A stretch of 64,000 nt of DNA from contig JASJFT010000003.1 in NCBI GenBank assembly GCA_030770425.1, forward strand, positions 372,001 to 436,000. Direction: 5' to 3'. Below the pieces are notes generated by a model, which worked only from the letters and a program-made list of their open reading frames with translations, searched no databases and had not been told where the DNA came from. The translations under genes and the position numbers were made by a program. Numbering within the stretch: the stretch's first letter is position 1; each line of letters opens with the position of its first letter. This stretch comes from Darksidea phi (lineage: Eukaryota; Ascomycota; Dothideomycetes; Pleosporales; Lentitheciaceae). Below, piece after piece: positions 9,712-20,491 of the stretch.

Positions 9712-12006
9712 TCAGACACCGCCCCCTGCCTCAGTTCCCCAAGTAAAGTGAAACGGGACTGACATACCCGGGTCGGGTGTCTGCGCCAGCTTATTAAAGA
9801 TTTTCTCTCTGTCAGTTCCCCAAGTAACGTGAAACGGGACTGACATACCCGGGTCGGGTGTCTGCGCCAGCTTATCAAAGATTGTATATTTCGGTACTGA
9901 CGTGGAGCTTTTAGCTTTCGCTGAAGGATTGGTGTCCGAGCGGGAGCTTTCCAGGGGCTCTTGCGGCGGTGAAAGAGTGCTGCGTTGAGGATTGGACTGA
10001 AAGCTAAAACATGGCGCGTCGGAAGGAAAGGATATAGCAGGCTCTAAAGAGCTACGTAAGGGGTTAAGATGTAAGGTTGAGATCGCGCGTGCTGGCTCAT
10101 GCTGAAGTGTGGCGCTTGTCGGAGTAGCGGTAGGAGGAGCAGTTTCTTTGAAGCGAGGAAGAGCAGAGCCTAGGTCATTGAAGTTGAACAGTGACGCCAG
10201 TGGAGTTTTCGGAGAGCTAGAACTAGCGTTGCTTGCCGTATTAGCGGAACCCTCTGGGCGAGTGCAGAAGGGCTGTGTCATTATGGGTTTCCTTGCAGAT
10301 GTGGAGAGCGAGGACGTCGTGAACTCTTCTACCGTTCCGGAGGCATTGCCGAAAAGTGTTCCAAACATACTGGTAGCTCGTGGACCAAATAGGCTCTTGG
10401 GGAAGGGGGCGGTTGCGCTATTAGTGGTTGTACTGGACTTAGAGTCTGGGGCGGCCGGTAGCTTAACTCGAATCTTTTTCTTTGGCATGGTTTTCGCTGG
10501 CGCAAAGGTTGCGCCCGTGGCATGCATTGCGACCCCTTTCCCGGACAGCGCCCCGTTTGCGAAAAGGCCCTTTGTGCTCGATGCACCCACCTTACAGTCA
10601 ACAACCGGTGCATCCGGGCCCTTCGAAGGACTGGGCATGTCATTCGGCGTCGTCGAAGCAACTGCGCGATATGCCCAATCGATGTACTGTACTATCTTGC
10701 CTCGCAGAATCCGCGATGCCCACAATTGCATGCGGTCAATGACTGCAGTCAAACATAACGCCCCCCACACACTATGAACAGAGGTGGTCCAAATGCATAC
10801 CATATGCTGTAAGATGTTATTTTTATGTGATAGTTTGCATAATCCAAGATAACTTACCATCTTACTATCATTGCCCCGGTAAGTGAGCCACAATCTCACT
10901 TTTGGTCCAATACACGTGAAACCAATGATCGGGTCAACAGGACCTGAATCGTCTACCGATCTGGTGAGTTTCTCTCGTAGATCGTACGCGCATGTTGTTG
11001 CGTTGGCCAGTTGGCACTGACAGTATTCTTCGTTTGACATTTTTACTTGACCATGCTTCACTTCGACTACTGCCCAAGGGAAGCACAAGAAATCTGGGCT
11101 AAGTAGCTTCCCCGGAAAGGGGCTGTTATGGCATTCATTCCTGTTAGCTGCTCGCCAGAGGTGCCATCTAGACAGCCCAGTGGTCACGGTCGATCGAATG
11201 GCCGGGGTCCTCGCTAGCAACTCTCCGAGGACATCGAAGGACAGATTCCGAAAGTAATGCATCCCTTCAAAGCCTCGCTGGTTATTGCTTAATTGGCTAG
11301 CTTTGAACCCATACGACAAGTCGGGTTTGGGCCCTGTTCGTTCGCGGATGCCTGGAGTAAGGTTGTTCGTTAACTGGAATGCGAGTTTAGATTGGTCCCA
11401 CAAAACGTTCTCTTCCCTACGTAAATAAGCATTTGAGCGACCCAAGTTGCATTGGAATTCCCTACAGGCTGAAATCGTCAAATTGTAAACTGTTTCCACA
11501 TAGTTAGCTATAGGAAAGCATATGGGTTTGGTATCGTACCGGTCATCATCGTTCTCATCCTGCTGGCGTTCGAATCGCTTGAAGAACTGGGTTTTGAGGA
11601 AATCCATCCACCCGCTCTCCGCATCAACGTCTAACTTCCGCGCTTCGTTTGCGATCTTCTTGGATGCGTAAATGTTGCCGTCCAGTCTTCTCTTCTCGTT
11701 GCTCCAGTCAGGACCCGAACTTCGTAGCTTTTCCACGGTAAGATAAGCAGATGTAGGAGGCTGCAAGTCCAGTTCACTTGCTTGCAGGTTTGTTTCTTCG
11801 TCCCGAAAGAACGTCTTCCAGCTATCCAGGATTTGAATGCCGGAGAAATCGAGTAAGGCCTCTCGAAGGTTGTTGACATGATCTGGCATTGACGGTAACG
11901 GTATTGGCGTAGTACTGTTTCCTAAATAGAACTCCTCATGATAGTAGATGCCATGGCTTTTCAATATAGCGCGTGTCAATTTTGGCTTCTCGGGCTTTTC
12001 GGCCAT
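9712..12006 (-). CDS. PD-(D/E)XK nuclease-like fungal protein with duplicated C-terminus
   Basis: The ATG at 12006 is the first in frame. A 51-nt intron (10807..10857; GTAAGT...TTACAG) lies in the open frame and is predicted to be spliced because its removal joins Ser-Lys-Met to His-Met-Val-Cys-Ile-Trp, giving 747 residues. Around residues 215-325 are a Lys-Pro-Asp-Leu-Ser-Tyr-Gly-Phe segment and Pro-Asp...Val-Val-Glu-Val-Lys-His, which resemble the Pro-Asp and Glu-x-Lys catalytic signature of PD-(D/E)XK folds common in expanded fungal families. A second half rich in Ser, Thr and Pro is probably disordered. The last about 55 residues contain two near-identical 27-residue units. Nuclease activity is unproven; the fold assignment is from motif resemblance. 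No signal peptide is present, and a nuclear or cytosolic location is likely. Confidence 0.65.
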   Translation of the reverse strand: MAEKPEKPKLTRAILKSHGIYYHEEFYLGNSTTPIPLPSMPDHVNNLREALLDFSGIQILDSWKTFFRDEETNLQASELDLQPPTSAYLTVEKLRSSGPDWSNEKRRLDGNIYASKKIANEARKLDVDAESGWMDFLKTQFFKRFERQQDENDDDRYDTKPICFPIANYVETVYNLTISACREFQCNLGRSNAYLRREENVLWDQSKLAFQLTNNLTPGIRERTGPKPDLSYGFKASQLSNNQRGFEGMHYFRNLSFDVLGELLARTPAIRSTVTTGLSRWHLWRAANRNECHNSPFPGKLLSPDFLCFPWAVVEVKHGQVKMSNEEYCQCQLANATTCAYDLREKLTRSVDDSGPVDPIIGFTCIGPKVRLWLTYRGNDSKMVSYLGLCKLSHKNNILQHMVCIWTTSVHSVWGALCLTAVIDRMQLWASRILRGKIVQYIDWAYRAVASTTPNDMPSPSKGPDAPVVDCKVGASSTKGLFANGALSGKGVAMHATGATFAPAKTMPKKKIRVKLPAAPDSKSSTTTNSATAPFPKSLFGPRATSMFGTLFGNASGTVEEFTTSSLSTSARKPIMTQPFCTRPEGSANTASNASSSSPKTPLASLFNFNDLGSALPRFKETAPPTATPTSATLQHEPARAISTLHLNPLRSSLEPAISFPSDAPCFSFQSNPQRSTLSPPQEPLESSRSDTNPSAKAKSSTSVPKYTIFDKLAQTPDPGMSVPFHVTWGTDREKIFNKLAQTPDPGMSVPFHFTWGTEAGGGV
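9732..9890 (-). repeat. 81-bp tandem duplication inside the PD-(D/E)XK-like gene
   Basis: Two copies offset by exactly 81 bp (one begins at 9732, the next at 9813) differ at only a few bases. In the coding frame each encodes Lys-Leu-Ala-Gln-Thr-Pro-Asp-Pro-Gly-Met-Ser-Val-Pro-Phe-His followed by a Thr-Trp-Gly-Thr block. The high identity points to a recent in-frame duplication. Confidence 0.9.
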
Positions 12007-13809
12007 TGCACTGTTGCCTAGCAACCTCCAACGGGGACTACGGTTGGTTTGATTGCTTTAATGCGATAAGATCTATCGCGATTTGTCGTGGTCGATTTCT
12101 TCGATTGGTGATGGCCTTTTGATGGCGTAAAAGCTGTATACTGACTGGTCTTGGGCTTATGCTGAGCTGGTATATTTGGAGGGGAAAATGGGAATGGACG
12201 GTGATTTCTGCAAACGGAGAGTTGTTCGAGGAGATAAGCGCTCGGGGAACGAGGTTGGCTAGCACAGCCCCGTGCGTGCCGTGTGTCAGGTGGGGGCTGG
12301 GACCTGCGCAACTAGTCCAGAATTGGTTGGGAACTGGCGTGAACTACGGGATTTTCTGCAACTTTGGAAGATGGTCGTGCTGAAGTGGGTGGAAAGGTAT
12401 TTCCCAATTCCTTAGACATAAGCGCATGCTCTCGCAGGTAGGTCCAGCAGAGTAGAAGTGTATCTGACGTCCAGCCGCCACGAAAGAAAACCGCAAACGA
12501 GTTAACACGCCCCTTCCTCTTGTCATGCACTACTATTGGTCAGTGACAGTTGCGGCGGGGATTCTCGTTACGTGATTTACATGGTGGTTACGCCGCATTG
12601 CTGCATCTCGTGAAACGCTTCGCGGAACGGCCCCTTTCCTTATTCCCATTGAACTTAACGGGAATAATATGGCAACGTAACCTCTAGGGTAACGTTCGCT
12701 GTAAGACCAACTGAACCATATTCCGTATCTGCTTCTACCAAACATTTATAGGCGGTGCATATGACTTCCGCGATGCCAACAACCCAGCCTGCCTCACCCC
12801 TAATACCCCGCCTCCACCAGCGAATTCGCCAAAACCTCCACAAAAGCATACTCTCCTTCCCTAATCGTCATATCATCATCCTTCCTCGGATCAAGCCCCA
12901 GCTTCCTCTCCGCCTCATCCTCTCCGTCCCTCCATTACCCGTCCCACATCGCCCACACTCGCCTCGTCACTGATCAACGCGCCCTTCCTACTATACGGGC
13001 CAAGGTTTATTCGTAAGGTGCGTATCGACAATTGAACGCATAAACTTGTCCGATCGGCCCTCTACGTTAAAGACCTACGTATCGCCGGACCGCTTCTCCT
13101 CTAGTATAGTAAGGCTAGGTAACTCCGTAGCTGGCCGTACCGTCCTCTCCTACGGCAAAGATCGCTGTAGGGTGCGTACAATCCTGTTAAACGTTTTAGA
13201 TCCCTCCTAGTTCTTCGCCCTGTCTCTTTGTAATGCTCACCGGTATTCCCGGTCCGCTTGTTCTTGTCGGTTCCTCGCCTTATCTCTCTGTAACTGCGCT
13301 CGTCGACGTCTGAGTTTGGCTTCCTCTTCTTGTCGGCGCTTATTTCAAGCTTTACTTGGTATCTGGAGGAAGTAAACTGCATGCGAATACAGTTGCTCGG
13401 CAGGCAAGGTTGAACCAACGTCGAAGTCGGTTGTGGTGTGGCACTTCACGCCCGCATCAGCTGCGCCCTCGCGGCCAGGGCTCAACGCCCGCCAACACCG
13501 AGCCGATCCTGCCGAACTTCAGAACGCTCCATCGCATTTGCCCGCAACGTCACGTGCTGGCATCAGGACAGCGGGCGGGCGCCGGCGAACTCTTGAGCGG
13601 CACTGTTTCTGAGCCTTTTGTCAGCTTCCGCGACGGCAAGACAAATTGTCAAGCGAGAAGTGATGGGGACCGGTATACGTGTACGGCAGATTACTACTGT
13701 CCGAGCACCGATGTTTCATAGGCGCAGTGGTTGGAGTGGGCGTGGGTCATAATTTGCTAAGCTGTAACAATTAAGACGTCTTCTCAATTGTTAACGTTAC
13801 TGCATGCTG
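12007..13809. other. Gene-poor stretch with decayed sequence
   Basis: No intact gene is supported. On the minus strand 12800..12934 is a 44-codon run, closed by TAG, that reads like the C-terminus of a lost protein (Asp-Pro-Arg-Lys...Glu-Tyr-Ala-Phe-Val-Glu-Val-Leu-Ala-Asn-Ser-Leu-Val). At 13100-13420 (minus) a basic, Lys/Arg/Glu-rich frame resembles the tail region of pogo-type transposases but has no catalytic domain. Both are relics at best. Confidence 0.3.
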
Positions 13810-16800
13810 TCACTTCATAAGTACTTCACCGTCTTGCACAATCTCGATCCCGCGTCTCATTCTTCCATCTGGAGCCCTGAACCAGCCCAATCTGGTTTTG
13901 ACATCGGCGCCAATCAAGCCTTGCACGCCATGCTCTCTGAGAGCCGCCAACAGCCTCTCGCTTCCGGCGACGAGAACTAAAGTGTCGGCAATTGATTCGA
14001 TATTGCGATCTAGTTCCTTGAATGTCTGCCGGTGCAACGCCGCAACGATGAGCACCGTGAACACCAGCCAGCAGAGAATAACCAGACACACCAAGAAAGC
14101 CTCACGATTCATGTCCAGCATTTCGACGCGAGTGGTCATGGTGGCAGTCGCTGTGGGCTCCGTGTTTCGAGGCGGCAGATCTTCCACTTTGACAGCTGGT
14201 TTACCTCCAGGCTGAATCTGACGAAAGGTACCATTAGCGAATCCGCGGAGATCTTCAATCTTCGCACCGGTTGGTTGAAAAGCCCACCCTCCGGTCTCTA
14301 GAGAAACATTATTGCTGACATAGTGCTGAAAGAAGAGCGAAAATGTTGCCTCCGAGCGGCGCATCAGAGAATCCTGGTCAAGTAGCGCGGCGGCATCTTC
14401 TCCAGCTCGGACATAGGATGCATAAGACATAAAGTCGAGGTTAAGGCCGGTCAAATTGTTTCGGATATTGAAGACATTATCTGCCAAATTTTCGGCAATC
14501 CCATAGCCTCGCGTCGCTCTTGGAACATTCAAAGACATGAGCCGCGATGCGCGCAGCAACGCCTCAGTAAAAAGTATACCGTAGCTGGGATGGCATTAGC
14601 TCAAACTGAGTGTCATGGCCACTTTACTTACCTGGTGGTCACATTCTGCGACGCATAAGAAATTTTCTCCGTATTGTACATTCTGTTCGAGCTAGACGTC
14701 AATTGTGCTTTGAAGTCCGGGTCGTTTGGATCATACGGGTCGTGGAGCACGAAGTTGTCACTCCACGCGCCATCCTCGGGCACGGCGTCCTTGAGTATTG
14801 TGAACGAGTGCACACGCTTCGTTTGCTTGTCTACCGTAATTTCGGCCTCCGAACTCTCAATGATCGGCATACAATTCAGTGATTGTAGCCTTGTGGCGTT
14901 TCGGAAGATTATTGGATCAAATGAATCCCCTGCATAATAACCGAAGCCGCCTTCTCCATGGATCCATTTGATCGTGAAGTTTCCATTGTCCCCGGTCACA
15001 GATTCTTCTCCATAGCGCTCACCAAAATTGGGCGTCCAGTACCCTACGGCAAGCGACATTGAAAGATTCTCCATCCGCGAAGGTTCCGACTGATTAAAGC
15101 AACATTGCATATACTGGCCGTCAGGTGCGATTGGCGTCGCATAGTTCAAAACTTCTGAAAAATTGAACTTCCAAAGAGAAGGAAGTTCACTTAAGTCGGT
15201 AGTTTTATTCGCCAAATCGGTGTAGTTGTAAGAGTACGGCTCGAGCCACCAGGACGTGTTAGTCACGTCACTGGTGGGATTACATTCCAGGCGGGCGCGT
15301 AACGCCGGAGTTGTGACAGTGATATTTATAGCGGAGTAGTTTTTGAACGTATCCTGGAAGTCTGAATCGCCTTGCTGGTGTGTTTCCCGCAGGGTATCAA
15401 CCCCAGAAAGGTTCAATGGAACAAAGCTCCAACCATCCTTGGACCATGGTGGCTCCGAGCCATTCAACGTCGCTTGGATGATGGCAGAATACATCCAGTT
15501 CGTCGTGAGGTTCGTGTACAAATTTTGTAGTGTGGTTCTTACATAAATGGAGCCCATGGAGATGCTATCATCGTCGAGACTGGGCGGGTAAGGAGTGTCT
15601 TCGAGCACCAAGTGGGGAGCCTGACGTATTTCAAGGTAGCGATCTAGAGAAATTTGACTCTGAACCAAGCCAGTGTTTAATTCAAACAATGCGGACATGG
15701 CAATGATGACTGCTGTATGTCAGTGCCCGAAAAAGCTCACTCGTGCGCCAAACTTACAAGCTTGTGCCAGGAAGGTGCCTAGTGTCACGAGTGCAAGTAA
15801 CCAATGATTGTTTTTCGCAGCCCTGGATGATGCCAGCAACCAGTGGGACGATTGATATGAGACACCAGCACCGCGTGCAACCTTGATGGGTGCCCTGGAC
15901 ATGGCGAGATATGGTTGGAGTGATCGAAAGGACTTGTCCATACCATTCCACCATAGACCAACCCCGATACCTAGAACGGTAGGAATGATGGAGAAAGGAG
16001 TAAAGCTGCCGAATGCATCGGAGCTGACTCGGTAGGTGAACAATCCTTGTCGTAGACTCGATCTTGTAGCGAAACGATGGACGACGGCGAGTGCACCTAG
16101 AAGAGCCACAAGGTACAGCAACAACCCCACGAGCGTCCATATTTTGAGACAAAGGGGGCTTTGATCCGGTTCTTTTTGGGGGGATCTGGACGTTAAGTCT
16201 TGAAAACTTGTCAGTGCAAACAGCGTGTCATTTGGCTCAAGGGCTTACCAATGCCTTCCGGCTTACTATGCACAGAATCCTTGTGGAGCACGCCGGGCGA
16301 GGTAGAGTATACATTTCCCCCTAGTGTGGAGATTAGTTCCTGCGCTGTTGCTTGATCCAGACCGCGCAGTGAAGATAAAATCTCCGCGGAGTTGGTAACG
16401 AGGGCCGCAGTGCCCAGTACGGTAGCCGGATCATGCACCAAATTGAGCGGTCTTTGTGTAAGTCGAGAAAACCAAGTGATGTACACCAACATGAGGAATG
16501 ATATAAAGAAGAGGCTCGCCAAAAGAGCAGCGGCCTCTACGCTCACCCTCACTCTTCGCTCGAAATGTGCATCCTCGCCTGGGATATTTTCGGTTTGTGA
16601 CGCTCCTGGTGCATCGATTGAGGACCTCAGAAGCTCGCTGAAGAGCCGGCGTCTTACATGAGCAGCCTTTTGGTCTAGCTCCTGGTCTTGCAGCATCAGT
16701 GTGGCATTGAGACCATGCTGTGTTGCCAGTAAGGCCGCAAGACCATGCTGTGGTGCCAGGAAGGCCTCAAGACCAGAACCGTCGTTTTCGCCCCCCATAG

Positions 16801-18355
16801 AGGCCAGGGTTGGAATATACCCGTACCACTTGGGCTCGGTAGAGATCCGCAAAAGGTCGGTGAGATTCATGAGTTTCTCGGTAACGGCAGATTTGACATC
16901 GTGAAATCGCGTTTCGTCAAAACTGACGCTGAAAGTTGTTTCAGACACAGATGCATCCACATCTATAATCGCTGTTGAAACCTCCGAAGAGCACATATAG
17001 CCTCTGCTGGTCATGTTCGAGAGAAATTGAATCGTCCTGTTTGAATCTGAATAATCATAGTCCGTCCATTGGGTATTTAGGATGATCGCTTCGTCCCCTT
17101 GGCACTTGTCGTTTGCCAATGGGTGGGCATACGTTTCAAGGTCAGGACTGTAGAAAGAATTCTTGTAGGCGATATGGTTTGAGTCAGTCCATGAGATGAG
17201 CCATTTATTGGAAATAGAATCGGCCACACTTATGTTGTATTGGCAACCATTCAGGCCATCAAGGCGGACCGAAGCCATCAGCGACGAATCAGAACGTCCA
17301 GGGAGGGCTGCATTTACCATATCGGTTGCGGCAAGGCTCAATTTCGTGCATTTGAACTCGTTATGGAACACGGTGGTTTCCGCGCGCCAATTCCGTGGGG
17401 CTTGAAGTGATGGGCCGTTCCAGACAGCGTCTGGGTTATCCATTGGCCAGAATGGCAGGACAGCGTACTCATTGGAAATCCAAGGGGAGGTGGTAACATC
17501 TTGCAGCAAGGCCGCCATGGTCCGGAAATACATGTTTCTGTCGTCGACGAGCTTCAGAGGCTCATCCTGTTTTGGAACTAATCGAGCCATTTCAATCTGT
17601 CGCGAGACGCGCATAGTTTGAACGTCGAGCAGCGCCGAAGACAGGGGCGAAATTGCCAGGAAAGCTAAAACGTAGACAAGACATGTCATAATGAGAACCC
17701 AGCTGCGTTTACCACCATTGCGCTTCTTTTGAAAACCGAGCGTCAGTGTGATCCACCAAGCTCTTGGTGTCTCTAGGATAGTACGTGAGGCGTTAGGAAT
17801 GCTGCCTGCAGGTCTCGCCATGCGCGCAAAGGGCTCGGTGCGCTTGACATCATCAAACAAAATGGTCGTCAATTGCGTGTAGATCACAGCAATGAGGGTT
17901 GGAACGAACTTCCACCCGAAAATCGCGGTCGTCGCGGGACCTAAGCCATTGTTCTTTTTGGAATACCAGTAAAGCAACATAATGACGAGTCCGCATATCA
18001 GAGCAATGGCTGTCGGGACCCAGATGAGATACGTCCGAAGGGTAATAGGAAGCCATTGTGCATCTGAGCGTAAGCGTTAGAGTAGCAATGCACAAAGCAC
18101 TTCAAACGTACCATCATAAGCTACTTTGCGGCGGCTACTTGTAGTTGAACTCATTGAAGCTTGTGTAATGTTCCTGTCGTTGGACTTCAGATCGAGGAGG
18201 CGTTGCGCCGAAAGAGACGGTGAAGAAATGGGCGGAATATCATCTCGCGCGTTTGGTCGCAGAGTATCCCTTCCTGAGTCCGATACATCGGAGATAGCAG
18301 ACAGCGACCGCGTGTCCGAGAGCGAAATCTGCTCGTATGCTCCCCGTCCACTCAT
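13810..18355 (-). CDS. DUF3433 family multi-pass membrane protein
   Basis: Five exons on the minus strand, 18112..18355, 16249..18063, 15758..16198, 14632..15712 and 13810..14584, join in consistent phase (introns 45-50 nt, GTACGT/GTAAG donors) to give 1451 residues. A Ser-rich cytosolic N-terminus (about 80 residues) precedes paired hydrophobic helices, then a long luminal or extracellular loop with many Asn-x-Ser/Thr sites, more helices, and a second copy of the same helix-loop-helix pattern from exon 3 on. This two-fold layout is the hallmark of DUF3433 proteins of ascomycetes, whose function is not established. The last helix (Val-Cys-Leu-Val-Ile-Leu-Cys-Trp) sits about 95 residues from the end. 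There is no enzyme motif. The gene is complete and shows no disabling change. Confidence 0.85.
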
Positions 18356-18947
18356 TTTGACGTTGATCGTAGAGGGCGCGAAGAATGAAGGCTCAACAGG
18401 ACATGGCAGGCGTTAAAGGTCCGAAGTAGAGGCCGAACCTTAAATCAGTAGACCAACTCGGGCGTATCTGCATGAATATAGCCGCTCGTCCTGTTTAGGC
18501 CCACAGCGGCTGACGACAAGCACGGTATTTTACGCCCCGTCATCATTTGACCCCGGCGGGCCTCCAGCTCGAAAGCGCCGAAACCTGTGAAACCAATGTT
18601 CGCATGATGGAGACGGTTGTGGTAAAGTTGCGATCCGTCAAAGGGTGGTATCGGCAATCAAGCGACTGGGTGGCGCTGCGCCAGATCACGTGCGTGCCAA
18701 CGTTCCAAGGTTTTCCGGGTCGAACATTGAAACCACCTGGCATCTATCACCACATTCTAAGCGTGGCGTTGAGTTAGGTAGACATTCACCTTGGTACGGC
18801 ATATTTACTACATTATGTGAACCGCAACGGTTTTCAGGCACAATCTTCAATCTCATAAGACGGAGTTGATTGCATCTGACCCGAGGCTGACATTCGCCTG
18901 ACCTGCCCTGGCGTTCGATCTTTGATATTATGTAGCGCCTTAAGGCA
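18356..18947. other. Intergenic upstream of the DUF3433 gene
   Basis: No coding frame with family resemblance was found. The part next to 18355 is the likely promoter of the DUF3433 gene. Confidence 0.45.
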
Positions 18948-19120
18948 AGCAGCCTTGCGTGGACTAAGGTCAACTCTCTAAAGGTAACCTCTTCGCCATC
19001 CTCCCAAGTATGCGAAAGAATTGCGTAGGGAGGGATAGAGTCATCGCCTACAAAGTTCTTGGTAAGGCTCAAATCGCCAGTATTACTGCGTAGCAAAAGA
19101 CGTATTGCTACCAGGGGATT
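18948..19120 (-). pseudogene. Truncated HET-domain gene fragment
   Basis: A minus-strand frame reads Ile-Arg-Leu-Leu...Ser-Leu-Thr-Lys then Ile-Pro-Pro-Tyr-Ala-Ile-Leu-Ser-His-Thr-Trp and Glu-Val-Thr-Phe. This is the conserved opening of the heterokaryon-incompatibility (HET) domain. The expected start Met-Arg-Leu-Leu is replaced by Ile-Arg-Leu-Leu (ATA for ATG). The following HET blocks (Lys-Ile, Gln-Ala, Trp-Val-Asp-Thr-Cys-Cys-Ile) do not follow in any frame. It is therefore a 5' remnant, not an active gene. Intact HET domains mediate cell-death reactions during non-self fusion. Confidence 0.7.
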
Positions 19121-19612
19121 GGGCGGATACAGGTGGGAGGAATAGGGTCTCGGAGGCTCAACGTGGCAGCCTAGGTAAAACGAGCACGGCAACTTGCTTG
19201 TCTGAGAACGTTAGTCCTACTTCTAGGGGTTAGCGCGCATATAAGGAAATAGGGATATTGAGCTTTACTAAAGGATCGCATCAAAAAGTGGGATAGAGTG
19301 CAGTAAGCTGATTCTACTGTGCGTTGGCCTATTAAGGGAGGTTGAACAGGCTCGGCTCAGCGCGGGCGGGGCTGGTTGCACCGTCAGTGTGGCGCAGTAA
19401 GGCTGACATCCGGTGTTAGCAGAAGGCGATTTTGCAATGCACCAAACTGAAGTGGACGAACACCTTGATGACGCTAGCAGGGAGGATGGCTGAACCGCAC
19501 CTGCCATAGGGTTGTGAGGTGGCGAATTCTGTAGATGTTTTCAGAAAGTTGGTTGACCGGAGGCATGGCTGAGATTGGCCCGCTTGCCGGCTAAGCCAAG
19601 CTGCTCGAGCGC
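19121..19612. other. Decayed sequence upstream of the transposase remnant
   Basis: No intact frame. Because the transposase tail follows at once, this stretch may be mutated transposon sequence, but I could not read a DDE catalytic domain in it. Confidence 0.3.
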
Positions 19613-19870
19613 ATGGCAGCACTGAAAGCACGAATCTCAGAGTTAGAATATCAGCAACAGACTACATCCTCTACGAAGAAGCGCAAGCGAATTACTATTG
19701 ATCAGAATCGGGGGTTTGCTGATATCGAGGATATCAGGCGTGCTATGGATCAGGCAGCTGCTTCAGTCGTTCAGGTCTCTGCATCTATTGAATCAAACAC
19801 TGCACAAAATAGTGAAAGGGCAGCTGATATCCCTAAATTCGAATATATGTGCATAGAGTGGCAATTATAA
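19613..19870 (+). mobile_element. Remnant of a pogo/CENP-B-type transposase (C-terminal coiled region)
   Basis: The frame reads Met-Ala-Ala-Leu-Lys-Ala-Arg-Ile-Ser-Glu-Leu-Glu, then a basic Lys-Lys-Arg-Lys-Arg block, then Arg-Gly-Phe-Ala-Asp-Ile-Glu-Asp-Ile-Arg-Arg-Ala-Met-Asp-Gln-Ala-Ala-Ala. That order (short coiled coil, basic patch, Ala-rich helix) is typical of the tails of fungal pogo-like transposases. No DNA-binding or DDE domain remains, and no terminal inverted repeats were recognised. Confidence 0.5.
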
Positions 19871-20491
19871 TAGAGCGTTGTTGATTCTGGCGTCTTTTCT
19901 GGTGGCGGCTGATTTTGGTGAGGTCGCACCAGGCAGTCGGGAGCATCAGTATCGGGCATCAAAGCGGGAGCTAGGGAGGCAGAACGCAGAAAATCCTGGC
20001 TAGCCGCACTTGGATTGTCGGCTAGATATTAGGTTCAGAGCCCCTCGAGCATAGATCTGCCGAGAAATGGTCTTCCTGTCGCCAGGCAAGTAGGGTTCAG
20101 TTTTGAACCTGCTTATGTAATACCAACACAGAACTCCTGCACATGCAAATCCTTTACTTTGAACTTTGTAGCTACAAGGAGTTTCACATGCCTTATAAAA
20201 CTTCTGGTTGAGAACGTGACAGTGACGGAGACGATGGGATTTGCTGCAACCTCGTTACGCATTGCGTGCGCCAAGACAATACCCCGCAAAACCAACACGT
20301 CCTACATATATGCCTTCGTTCTGCATCTTTCACTATCTTATCAACTTGCATCAGATATAGTATCAATTAGTTACAATGTAGGGTTGGCCCCATCACTACT
20401 CTTCACTCTCCACCCTCCTATCCAACTCGCACGCTATATCTAATCAAATACCAGGAACACAATACTTGCAGCTCCGGAGCAAAGCGATGCG
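19871..20491. other. Intergenic upstream of the C2H2 gene
   Basis: No gene is supported. It holds the promoter of the zinc-finger gene. Confidence 0.4.

Noticed and set aside
10109..10777. 222-codon plus-strand frame
   Set aside because: Antisense shadow of the PD-(D/E)XK-like gene; composition reflects the opposite strand.
13356..13721. 121-codon plus-strand frame
   Set aside because: No homology by eye, no splice partner, and neighbouring sequence is decayed. Not reported as a gene.
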